Part shown: piece after piece, positions 54,660 to 64,000 of the stretch
Layout of the letters: each line of letters starts with the position of its first letter
Numbering within the stretch: position 1 is the stretch's first letter
Source of the DNA: Ceratothoa steindachneri
Lineage: Eukaryota > Arthropoda > Malacostraca > Isopoda > Cymothoidae
Direction of reading: 5' to 3'
DNA length: 64,000 nt
Assembly (NCBI GenBank): GCA_963969495.1
Contig: OZ018324.1
Span: forward strand, 51,330,861 to 51,394,860
Program-made: the position numbers and the translations under genes
Notes under the pieces: model-generated
The model's input: only the letters and a program-made list of their open reading frames with translations
The model's database searches: none
What the model was told of the DNA's origin: nothing

Positions 54660-57270
54660 TATAATATTAGTAATATTATAATATAAACAGTTTGATACGA
54701 AGAAATAACTGAAAATGTTTACTTTGTTTTCGATTGAAAACAAAGTATTGCAGTTCATATTTTTCCATGAGCCAAAGAATAAGAGAATGTCTCTTAGTAC
54801 ATATTTTGAAGTATTAAATACGCGATAACAATCATTTGATCTTCGCTTCTGGTTTATACTATGCCTTGGTGGTTCGTTCCAGCGGCACCAATCCCGAGTA
54901 AAAGGAGCCGTGTGTAACGGAATTCTCATTATAATTATGAATTTCAGGGCAATGGAAGGTCGTGTTCGTCTTCAAATTCCACCACACGACCTCTTTTCGG
55001 TCGTGAAGTGGAAAGGGACAGATCTGCTCTAGTATCAGACGATTAGATAGGAGCTTGTGCGGGGCTTAGATTTCTGATGTCTGCCCTTATTTTGCCTTGT
55101 TACCTTTTGTAGAGTGCATAAGTGCTTATTCCTGAGTAAGACTTTGTATAAGCCATTATAGGTCGTGGATAAAAGACATAGTGGGCCAATTTCCGTGAAA
55201 ATAGGGGCTCTACCGAGTTCATCCTATCTTGTATGTCTAGAATAAATTGGTTCTGGAGAGGGTTGCTTTCTCGAGTGACGAAGAGCCCACAGTACAGGCG
55301 TAGACTAAATCTGTAGGTAATTTTTGAGAGGGAAATTGCCGTCTGATATTCGGCAAATTTTGAACTGACTAAAGAACGGGAGGCAATTTTTTATCCACTT
55401 AGATGCGAGTGGGGGCTTTTACGAATAGGCTAAACTTGATGACTATCGGTAGGTTCAATTATTGAATTTCTTGAGTGTTTGCAAGAGTGGTGTAAGTATG
55501 CCCAAAGGCCGTGAGTTTAAAAAAAATGATGGGATAATTCAGATTAGAATTGCAGCGCATTGGCGAGATTATTTGGACAAGCGCGCTAACTCTGGATAAA
55601 TAATTGTTGAAAAAGTCTTTATCTATTTTGAAAGGTACTTCTAGCCCTCACAAGTAAGTACGAATGGTCTCAGTACGTTCAGATGTACTGAGTGGAAACG
55701 ACTATTTAGGGCGAAAAATTGGTTATAAGGGGGTTTTGTGTCACATTATTTGTGAGTTTGGTAGGGCGGGAAATTTTATCACATTCTTGTACATTTCTGC
55801 GTTTTTTTCACAAGAACCTGTTTGAAATTTACTTTAATATGGGGCGTGTTCCTAAGTTAAATTCTAGTACTGATCAAGTGCAATGTTATGGAAATTTGAA
55901 GGGAGTTAAGGCTGAACTAGATCTTTTGACATATTACAAAACAATTAGAAGTTAGAAGAGGGTAGTAAGCTTTGTTTGATCGAATGTAAGTTTAGAAGAG
56001 AAACTGTTTGTTTTTGCGCATATTTTATAATTAATTGTTTGGTTTTGTGCGTGTTTTGGGGTGAATTGTTTGATTTTGGGAGGGACAATAAACCCTCTTT
56101 AAACCGTTTGCCCAGAGTGGCCGGTTTACGTAACTCTAAAACTCACTCTCATCTTCTAACACTCGCGCTCTCGCTAGATTTCATCTTCTTCTGCATCTGT
56201 TCTGTGCAGTTTTGAGTCGGGTAAAGTCACCTTTAAAGACGATGGTGCCAGAAATGAGGGTCATGGTTGAAGTCATCCTTGAGGATGAAGTTGACAATAC
56301 GGGATCATGAGTTTCCCACTCCCACGCTAATAGTTTATTGTATGCAACGTCTTATTTTGTATGATGCTAGGCATCTTTACCAGAGGTTCCGTGGTTAAAG
56401 TTTCGAAGAAACTAAGAGAGATGTATGAAAGGAAGACTTAGTAGCGAAAATATGAGACTATATGGACACTAGGGATAGAGGGTGCGCAACTCTCTCGAGC
56501 CACTCCGCATTCTGAATTGAGGTTCTCTAATCACGTTGAAGACATGGCTGCCACGATGTGTAGGGGCGCATGAAGCCTTTCGGATGGAGTTCAAACGACA
56601 AACAGAGAGAAGTGCGTCGGCTGTCCACCAGACAGCCGAGGGTGTGAGATGCCGTCAATGCGATGTTAGGGCGCCCGTACTGCTAAGATGCCCTGAATGA
56701 AAAGGCTCCTTCCAGGATGAAGAAGAAGCACATCAGTGGTGGATTAAATCGCTATGGTATTATTTAGCGAGAAATCTTCCGAACTGGGATTTGGACGTAG
56801 GAAAGGAGGGAGACAGACCAGGAGACACTTTGTTTACGGTGATTTTCGGTGGTGTAGTCCCAATCTTCTTAAGAGACCAGGAAACCCTTCATTTTTTGCC
56901 CCCCAAGAAAGTAATGGGAAACAGATAATACAAATAACACCTGTAACAAACCCCCTCAACCTGGTGAGATCTAGTACATTGAGCTCCAGGAACAAACTCG
57001 TACCACGACTTAAGATCAATAAATCTACGTGCCTCATTTATCTTTATGTCATCGTGTACAATGTTTTTTTCTTTAAAAAAGTGTTGTTCTAATGAATTTA
57101 ACCATGGTTGCACCTGTGGTTCTGTAAATTTCCCATTGAGAGTCCCTTTAAATAAAAGTACACTATTTGGGAGGGCTATAAAGCGGCTGAAGTTTATTCA
57201 TGGTGGTTGTTGAGCTTGGTTTGTGGGAGGAATGACACCAAATGCTTGGGAAACATTAGGAGTGGGAATA
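54660..57270. other. No gene seen; two hairpins
   Basis: Anonymous sequence. Perfect hairpins: CACGACC/GGTCGTG (54985-55005, loop TCTTTTC) and CGGCTGTC/GACAGCCG (56618-56638, loop CACCA). A gag-like peptide on - near 57113-56890 is too weak to call. Confidence 0.4.
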
Positions 57271-57271
57271 G

Positions 57272-58548
57272 TAGGGTGACCCCCCAAAACGGACCTGCAC
57301 ACAATTTTTGTGATATATCCTTCATTCATTCACTAATCATTCTTACTTTGCAGGAAATGACAGAAGCAACGCCTGTGAACACAACTAGATCTTAATGGGA
57401 GTTCCAGCAAAGAATATATTGCGTCAAACATTAATACAAGACAGCCTTGTTCAAGAAGGTGAAGGACACTTTTGTGCATCAGTTCGAATGTGAAAAAGGT
57501 CTGGGTGGACTACTTCAAGAACTATGGAACAGTAGAGAACCTCAATGCAGCCAGTGACAACCGTCCTAGCCATTCAGGACGTCTCAGAAAGCGTACAGCT
57601 GAGCTGGAAGAAAGCGTGAGAGAGTCAGTTCAGTAGAGTCCAAAACGCTATGTTCGCAAGCGAAGTCAGTGCCGAGGTATATCCCGTGAAACTTGTAGGA
57701 GAGTGCTATCCATACAGAATACATACGAAGCAGACCCTTACAGCTTTAGACAAGGAGAGAGAAAGGCTATGGCATTCAAGATACTGGAGAAGATTCAGGA
57801 GACCACCAACTTTTCTTAACCTCAGATGAAGCTCACTTCCATCTTGAAGAAAAGGTAAATCAAAGACAAATGGCTTCTGGGGGACCTCCATAATAAATAA
57901 GGTAGCCAACAAGCCCTACACTCCTCTAAGTGCATGGTCTGGACTGCAATCTCAGCCAGAGACATCATCAGATCATTTTTCCACGATGAATCTGGAGCGG
58001 TATGTTGAAGTCCTCAAAGCTTTCAAGAGGGAGCTGAAGACCATGTTCCTGTCGCTTATGGGGATGTTCTGGATCCAGCAAGATGGAGCAAGCTCTCACA
58101 CTTCAAACTTGTCCCGAGATTGGCTGAAAGAGAACTTTGGTGGCTGTGTGATCAGTCTCAAGACTGATTTTGAGTGGGCACCTCACAGCCCACCATATTT
58201 CTTTCTCTGGGGCTACCTTAAAGACATAATGTACGCAGGAAGACCCAGGACCATCACGGAACTCAAAGAAGCTATCGGGGAAGAGATCAGAGACATTAGT
58301 CGTTTGGTTTGTAAGGAGGTCATGGATAACTTTGTGCTGCGCCTCAAGAGATGCACAGAGCTAAATGGAGGTCATCTCGAACACGTACTCTAGAATAAAG
58401 AAGAAAAGTCTAAAGACTCTCATGTTTTGATATGATGTTTTTAAACACAATAAACTAGTTATCACCAAAGATTCATTCAATCCTTTCAGAAAATTAAGAA
58501 ATAAGGCCTATCGAAATTTGGGGCCCATTTTTTGGGTGTCACCCTGTA
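57272..58548 (+). mobile_element. mariner-superfamily element, family M copy 1
   Basis: Ends match as inverted repeats (GGGTGACCCCCCAAAA on the left; GGGTGTCACCC, inverted, on the right) with TA at both ends. Length about 1.28 kb. A second copy lies at 62018-63145 on -. Confidence 0.88.
57358..58393 (+). pseudogene. Family M transposase (copy 1)
   Basis: Starts near MTEATPVNTT; the helix-turn-helix part is shifted among frames. LTSDEAHFHLEEKVN at about 57820 is the first Asp block. An open frame at 57986-58393 reads MFWIQQDGASSHTSNLSRDW (second Asp), LKENFGGCVISLKTDFEWAP, then a S-P-P-Y-F-F-L-W-G segment in which a few residues, including the expected third acidic residue, are lost, and LNGGHLEHVL at the end. 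A Tc1/mariner-superfamily lineage common in insects. Confidence 0.85.
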
Positions 58549-58872
58549 TTTCAAAAATATCAACTAGAACTATCTCTCGGAGGGAGGGGGCACTATTGAT
58601 GAAAGAGAAAATTAAAGGGGATTATTTTTACTGTTATTTATTGAGCGAGCGACACCCGACATAAAGTCATAGGTCAAGTCTGTAAATCACTCAAGCCTAT
58701 AAATAAATCACTTATGAATTACAGACCGGTTAAAAGTAGGTCACTATTTCCTGGTGGTCATTCCACACGTCAGGTTGACATAGACACAGATTTGTGTGTT
58801 GGGTAATGGGTTTTATTGTGTGCTCATAAATTCGATCCGAGTGACCGGCCTGAGAGGTGCGACTCCTTAGAC

Positions 58873-58950
58873 CAGGAGTGGCCAACCTTTTCTTGGTCTG
58901 AGGCGCCAATTAATTTTTTTTAAGAGCCACGAGCGCCACCGATACATTAT
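58873..58950. mobile_element. hAT-like element end
   Basis: CAGGAGTGGCCAACCTTTTC followed by a G-A-G-C-C-A-C-G-A-G-C-G-C-C segment is the typical hAT terminal and subterminal pattern. Only one end is seen; it is cut by the AT repeat that follows. Confidence 0.55.
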
Positions 58951-58978
58951 TATGAAAATGTTACATATATTTAGATGA

Positions 58979-59050
<72 letters not shown>
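58979..59050. repeat. (AT)n microsatellite
   Basis: About 70 bp, one interruption near 58987. Confidence 0.96.
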
Positions 59051-59052
<2 letters not shown>

Positions 59053-59122
59053 TGTCTCTCAAAAGACTATATACTCTTTATAGAATCATATATTTGATGA
59101 TATTGTATTATTATAGCATTTG

Positions 59123-59142
59123 CCTAACCTATCCTAACCTAA
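59123..59142. repeat. Short CCTAA (TTAGG-type) run
   Basis: Four units CCTAA-CCTAT-CCTAA-CCTAA. This is the arthropod telomere motif on the complementary strand, but it is too short to mean more than chance or a relic. Confidence 0.5.
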
Positions 59143-59289
59143 GCTTGGTTTTGTTTTATAAAAAACCCGTAATGGCTTCTTAGTCTATGGACCGAACGTA
59201 GGCTAGTCTTCCACTAGCTTGATTCGAGAATTAGTTTATACACAGGCAAAGATCTGGACGACGGAAGTCTGGTGTGACCGAATAAAACT

Positions 59290-59490
59290 TTATTTTAGTG
59301 TTGCAAAGATTTATTCGATCACCACATAAATTATTTAGTCAATGTGCCCGTGAAACAGGGATAAGCAAATCAGGTATTCACCAGATTTCAGAGTCGTCAC
59401 AGTGGAAAAGCTGTTACACGTCATGTCTGCAAATGACCCTGATCACAGACTCAAATTTTGCAGATGGTTTCAGTCAATGGGAGCCGATTC
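59290..59490 (+). pseudogene. Tc1/mariner-superfamily helix-turn-helix fragment
   Basis: SPHKLFSQCARETGISKSGI then HQISESSQWK, and in the next frame LLHVMSANDPDHRLKFCRWF. This is the N-terminal part (before the first Asp) of a transposase related to the outer element at 12540-14515. The catalytic part is absent. Confidence 0.65.
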
Positions 59491-59579
59491 GCGCTGTGAT
59501 AAGCTTTCCATTTGCTCGAAGGTATCTGAATAGGTTGTTTGTTGACATGCATTAGAGTTGCAGTGTGGTCACTGCAAAG

Positions 59580-60720
59580 TATCTCTACTGGTTCCATGTA
59601 CCAGCAACCTATAGTTAAATAGGTGTATAGAGTTGTGTACGGGCATTTGTGAGCATCTAGGTGTCTGATAACCTATGGCAACTATTATGTTAATTTCCAT
59701 CTGTAGTCTACAGCGAAGTATGACTCTTCCAATCTTTGTATTGTTTTGCATTTTACTCTTTGCTTTACAGCTATTGCAGCTCCATCGAATCCTTTCCCTG
59801 ATGAATTCGTACCAAAGACATTTTAGTTCTATATTATATATTTTTTTAAATTTTCTAGCTTCCTCCTGGTTCCTCATATTAGGATCAAGTCCGGGTCGAT
59901 TCTTCTGAAAAACTTGCCGCATATGATTTATTTGTCTCTTCAACCGTTTGTGTTCAATTGTATTAGCTTTAACTTCTTAATACCCATTATCATGTTATCT
60001 ATTCCTTATCCGATTAATCTATTCGGGGTGGGGGGTGGGGGGGTCTTATCTAGTGAAGGGAACTAGCAGTGTTGCTTCTTTTGGCTTCTTTTATGTTTCG
60101 CTCGGGATCTTCCTCTGGTGGTGACGTGTGCGAGGACTTCAGGAGACACTTTTCTTTGTGATGGACTTCTTTTATTCAGTGACTTTGATTGTTTTCATTT
60201 TTTGTCTTTTTGCGGGTGACTCAGGTGACCTCCTGTTTCGTATTGTCCGAGTTTTATCGTCCTATTTCCAATGTTTGTTCTTCATCTTTAGGCTCTTCAA
60301 TCAATGCTTCGATTTTTATACAGATCACACTTCTGTTCGCTGCGATCTATTAGGGTACTCTGGCTTCAAGGTCAAGTTTTTTAAGTGGAGTTCCGCCTGC
60401 CAAGGAGAGCAATTGCCACACATCCTTATTTTCTGAGCAGATTACTGTGAATCAAGATGGAGTCTCTATACATTTGATCATTTCTAAGTCCGAGAATATG
60501 AGTTGTGATCATTCTTGTAGTCTTCTCTTCTTTCCGTTAGATATCAGTTTGAGTGGTAGTCTTTTAAAATTCATAGTACCCATAACTCTTGAGTGTGCCC
60601 CCTTCGCAGACAGTGAGGGAGCTTCACCTGCAGAAAATATCCCGCCTCCACTAGTGGGAGGAGCTCTTCTACCTGTCTTAATTCTTTTTCTCGTATCTAG
60701 TTATTCCTATCCCTAACAGC
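59580..60720 (-). pseudogene. LINE F: ORF1 tail and endonuclease start
   Basis: On - from 60720 a degraded ORF1-like stretch, then at 59990-59940 MGIKKLKLIQLNTNG (endonuclease Asn block), FFRRIDPDLILI, SSGKGFDGAAIAVKQRVKCK and YQTPRCSQM near 59650. It is similar to the LINE A/B endonuclease but breaks off before the Asp block. RT is not attached; the RT fragments to the right are in the same orientation but on the wrong side to belong to this copy. Confidence 0.6.
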
Positions 60721-60724
60721 AGTC

Positions 60725-61205
60725 CACAGTTTAATTCAGGCTCGAGGCCGATACCCGCCCCTCCCTCCTTCCCTTAGTCTTGGCCCTTAGCAGTGCTGCG
60801 GGGCTTCACTATAACTTAATATCAACTGCAACTCAGAGTTTGCCGCTAACCATATTATGTAGTGCCATGGGGAAATAAATTCGATGTAAAAATATGTAAA
60901 AAAGAGTATCGTGTAGAATACGGAGTAGCAGCCCTGTTTGAGGTGGATGCCTCTTAGCTCAAATACAACAGGAGAAATTTACAATCATTCCCCCAAATTT
61001 CTGCCCTTTTCTTCCTTCATGGTTTTCTGAAACAAAAGTATTTTGCCTCTTACCAAATTTACAGCCTTTACCAGAGAGCAGTTTGCAGTGAGCGAGCGAG
61101 GGTTCAGACTGAGACGATTTTTTAATGAGTGGAAGAGAAGGTAGAGCGAAAAAAGATTGAAAGGGTGAAGAGAAGTAGAAGCGTTACAGTGCGCCCGTGA
61201 ATGGG
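60725..61205. other. No gene seen
   Basis: Mixed sequence, no recognisable feature. Its right part may be 3' untranslated region of the LINE fragment that follows. Confidence 0.35.
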
Positions 61206-61209
61206 CCAT

Positions 61210-62015
61210 CTTCCATTCTTGTTTTTTTTTTCTCTTTTCTTTGTGATTAGCTGTGTCCCACTTCGGGATATTTTGCTTTCTTTCATTTGGGATCCTTTTG
61301 TTGCTCTTTTGTTTTTGTTGTCTAATTTGAAATCTTCTCCCTTAAGGTCCTGTTTTTGAGGCCAAGTTTTTTGTTAATTGTTTCTTCAGGAGCCAGTCGC
61401 GATCATGTAAGCCTTGGCTCAGTTTCTGGCGTTCTTGCATTTGGTAGGTAGGTTGGATTCTACCTCTGGGTTTATGCCTGCCAGTGTCTTCATAAGGAGG
61501 ATTTCGGCAAACTTGTCTCAGATATCACGATTTCTTCTTTATAGAAAAGAGTTTGCAGGTTCTAGCCTGGTTTGTTCGTGTAAATTGTTTAGGTCCGTAA
61601 CTCGTGCCATCTCATATTAGTAATGAACCGGAGCCCTCGGTTCTGCACCTTGTGGAGCCTTGACATACTGCTCTTTGATCTGTATTGATTAACACTGAAA
61701 GGTATAGCAGTTTTGATCATAACTAATCTTAGTGGTAGTTATATTTTTTCCAGCGAAGTTTCGAAATCGGTGTAGTTTTTCGAGTTCGGTGTGAGTAAAT
61801 GCAATTCTTTCACAGAGATATTATTTCGAGCCGAATCTGGCTAGGATCAAGCCAAGAACGGACACACTTATCGAATAGTTTACTTGAGAGTTGTCAATGT
61901 TGAGGGGTGCGTTCTGGTTTTATCCGATCAGCGCTACCGTAAATTTCGTCTGTCGGACTACGACTTGGGTTATACCGTCGGCGTAGTAGATATTCATCGT
62001 TTAGTGATTTAGTGG
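61210..62015 (-). pseudogene. LINE G (B-like) RT, motif C to C-terminus
   Basis: On - from 62000: IYYADGITQVVVRQTKFT (motif C, second Asp is Gly), then THTELEKLHRFRNFAGKNI, SRLHKVQNRGLRFIT and a tail to about 61400. It is close to LINE B at 26640-27090 and is the 3' continuation of 63148-64000 across the inserted transposon. Confidence 0.72.
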
Positions 62016-62017
62016 CT

Positions 62018-63145
62018 TTAATAGGTCCCTGGCTCTGATCTCCTCCCTGATGGCTTCCTTAGGATTCCGTCATGGTCTTGGGTCTTTCTGCGTCCACTCT
62101 ATCTTTAAGGCAGCCCCATAGAAAGAAATTTGGGGGGCTAAGGTCTGGGCTGTGAGGTGCCCACTCAAAATCAGTCTTGAGACTGATCACACAGCCATCA
62201 AAGTTCTCTTTCAGCCAATTTCGGGACAGGTTTGAGGTGTGAGAGCTTGCCTTATCTTGATGGAACCAGAACTTTTCCATAAGTGACAGGAATCGGGTCT
62301 GCAGCTCCCTCTTGAATGTTTTGGGGACCTCAACACACCGTTCCTTGGTTACTGTTACTGTAGCGCCAGATTCCTCGAAGAAGAATGGTCAGATGATGCC
62401 TCTGCCTGAAATTGTAGTATATACTAGGCACTTAGGGGAGTCTAGGGGCTTGGTTAATACCTAATTTGGTCTGGAGGTCCCCCATAAGACATTTTTCTTC
62501 GAGTTTACCTTTCCTTCAAGATGAAAGTGAGCTGAGGTCCAAAGGAGGTTAAGGAAAGTTAGGGTCTCCTGAATCTTCTCCAGTATCTTGACTGCCATAG
62601 CCTTTCTCTGCTCCTTGTTTGAGGCAGTAAGAGTCTGCTTCGTCTGTATTATGTATGGGTAGACCTTTCCATCGATTACTAGCACTCTCCTGCAAGTCTC
62701 ACGGGATATTTTGAGGGACTGACTTCGCTGGCGCACAGCGTTTTGGATTCTACTAAAATGACATCCTCACGCTCTCGAACAGCTCGGCTGTACGCTTCCT
62801 GGGGCGTCCTGAATGGCTTGGACGGTTGTCACTGGCTGCATTGAGGTTCTCCACTGTTCCATAGTTCTCGAAGTGTTCCACCCAGTCCTGAATTCTTCTG
62901 TTGAAGTGGGCTTTTTCACATTTGAACTGATCCACGAAAGTGTCCTGCACTTTCTTGAAAAAGCCTGTCATGTAGTAATGTTTGACGCAGTATATTCCTC
63001 GCTGGAGCTCTCATTGAGATCGAGTTGTGTTCCCTTCGTTGCTTCTGTCATGTCCTGTAAAGTAAGGGTGATTAGTTAATGAATGAAGGATATATCACAA
63101 AAAGTGTGTGTAGGCCCGTTTCTTTCTGGGGGGGGGGGCACCCTG
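62018..63145 (-). mobile_element. mariner-superfamily element, family M copy 2, truncated
   Basis: The right end (GGGGGCACCCTG, then TA at 63146-63147) matches the TIR of copy 1. Within it, on -, MTGFFKKVQDTFVDQFKCEK, ISRETCRRVLVIDGKVYPYI, LLWTSAHFHLEGKVN (first Asp block with the Asp lost), FWFHQDKASSHTSNLSRNW (second Asp) and SPDLSPPNFFLWGCLKDRVD (third position Asn). The C-terminus and left TIR are missing: homology ends at about 62020. Confidence 0.88.
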
Positions 63146-63147
63146 TA

Positions 63148-64000
63148 TTTAAGGCCCTCGATCCCAAGTTTATCGAAGGCCTTCTTTAAATCTCTACAGA
63201 AGAGATCAACCATGCACCCCTTGGCTAGCCTTATTGTTGTGTTGGTACATTAAGGCTAGGGTTTTCTTTGTTTTTCGTTGCTTGTGAAATAATGTTGTTC
63301 TTCGTTCAGCTTAGAATCTGCTATTAAGGACTTTCTCGAAAACTTTTCCAATGATCTCCAACAATGAGTTCATTTGATTCGCTGGTTAGGTTAGATTTTC
63401 ATTCTAGTCTTCGGAATGAAAATCATTTTGGATGTAATTAGGCCGTCAGGGAACGATTCCATTTTTAGGGACGCATTGAATATGTTAAGCAGCTTAGTTA
63501 GAAACCTCTATGGTGCTTCTCTTATGTGTCTGATGATGATTTAATTGAGGCCGGATGATTTAGGTTTGAACGAGGATATCGCCTGCCACAATTCTGCACT
63601 GGTGATGACTTTGCCCTCTTATTAGTTAACATGGAGTTGAGGTTGAAGTTTTTCTCCTCTTCAACGGAGATTCCGAAAACTTCTTTCTAAACTTCTCGGA
63701 AGAGTCTCTTTTTCATAAATGGGGTTTCACTGTCACTGCGTGCGCTTTCGCGGTTTATTTTTGCTCTCTCTTGTTTTCCTTTTCAGCCTATTGATACCGC
63801 CCAGAAATATTTCGGGTCTTTATCGAAATGCATCATTTCTATTAATCGATCCAACTTCTCCCTCAGATTTTTCGGCTGTTTTGTCTTAAGTTGCCTTATG
63901 AGTTGCTATATGACTCGGAAGTCTTTGGAATTTGCGTAGCCATTGTTGAGGATGTAGGTGTAGGTCATGGATAATCATTTTTGTAGCACCACTCTCTCTA
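63148..64000 (-). pseudogene. LINE G (B-like) RT, fingers to motif A
   Basis: On -: VITSAELWQAISSFKPKSSG, LLNIFNASLKMESFPDGLI, TSKMIFIPKTR, and motif A, MVDLFCRDLKKAFDKLGIEG, just before the transposon end. Closely similar to LINE B at 25930-26420. It runs off the window at 64000. Confidence 0.78.

Noticed and set aside
56834..57113. Gag-like peptide on - (WLNSLEQHFF ... EARRFIDLK)
   Set aside because: Similarity is too weak and no other retroelement domain lies next to it.

Overview
This is a stretch of animal (metazoan) nuclear DNA that is almost entirely decayed transposable elements. I find no host gene, tRNA, rRNA or CRISPR array. The mix points to an arthropod, possibly a crustacean or chelicerate: Jockey-type non-LTR elements, several Tc1/mariner lineages, Penelope-like elements (PLEs), a CR1-type LINE, an RTE fragment, long AT microsatellites and one short TTAGG-like run. 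The arthropod assignment is inference. Nearly every reading frame is broken by stops, frameshifts or deletions, so coding remnants are given as pseudogenes. Boundaries are approximate unless a terminal repeat defines them.

Layout. 0.8-4.6 kb: a Ty3/gypsy element on + with the unusual order gag-protease-integrase-RT-RNase H. 4.6-6.85 kb: a PLE on -, whose 5' part is inverted, itself interrupted by a 666-bp inverted-repeat element carrying a TATA box, a 40-codon first exon and a splice donor. 7.1-12.1 kb: Jockey-like LINE family A, copy 1 (+). 12.5-14.5 kb: a Tc1/mariner-superfamily element (-) with a mariner inserted in it. 14.9-22.8 kb: microsatellites, a possible inverted-repeat element, PLE, mariner and pogo/Tigger fragments, and a PLE terminal region with a hammerhead-like core. 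22.8-27.6 kb: LINE family B (+). 27.6-29 kb: PLE and LINE C fragments (-). 29.5-34.7 kb: LINE A, copy 2 (-). 34.8-36.4 kb: LINE D (-). 36.4-39.5 kb: the most complete PLE (+), carrying 160 bp of the gypsy element at its 3' end and flanked by inverted fragments of a second PLE subfamily. 39.5-42.7 kb: three LINE tails (Jockey-like, RTE, CR1/L2-like).

43-46 kb: an unidentified 206-codon ORF and a mariner. 46.2-48.5 kb: the youngest element, a 5'-truncated CR1 LINE with only a few frame breaks. 48.5-57 kb: mostly anonymous sequence with a 60-bp tandem repeat and a Tc1 relic. 57.3-64 kb: two copies of one mariner-superfamily lineage, one of them inside a LINE, plus more LINE fragments.

No set of genes here forms a pathway. 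What can be read is insertion history: nested insertions, 5' truncation, an inversion like that produced by twin priming, and mobilised composite sequence. The best candidates for something new are the exon-bearing inverted-repeat element at 5.1 kb, the gypsy domain order, the PLE/gypsy junction shared by two loci, and the ~60-bp periodic motif in the LINE A 3' region.
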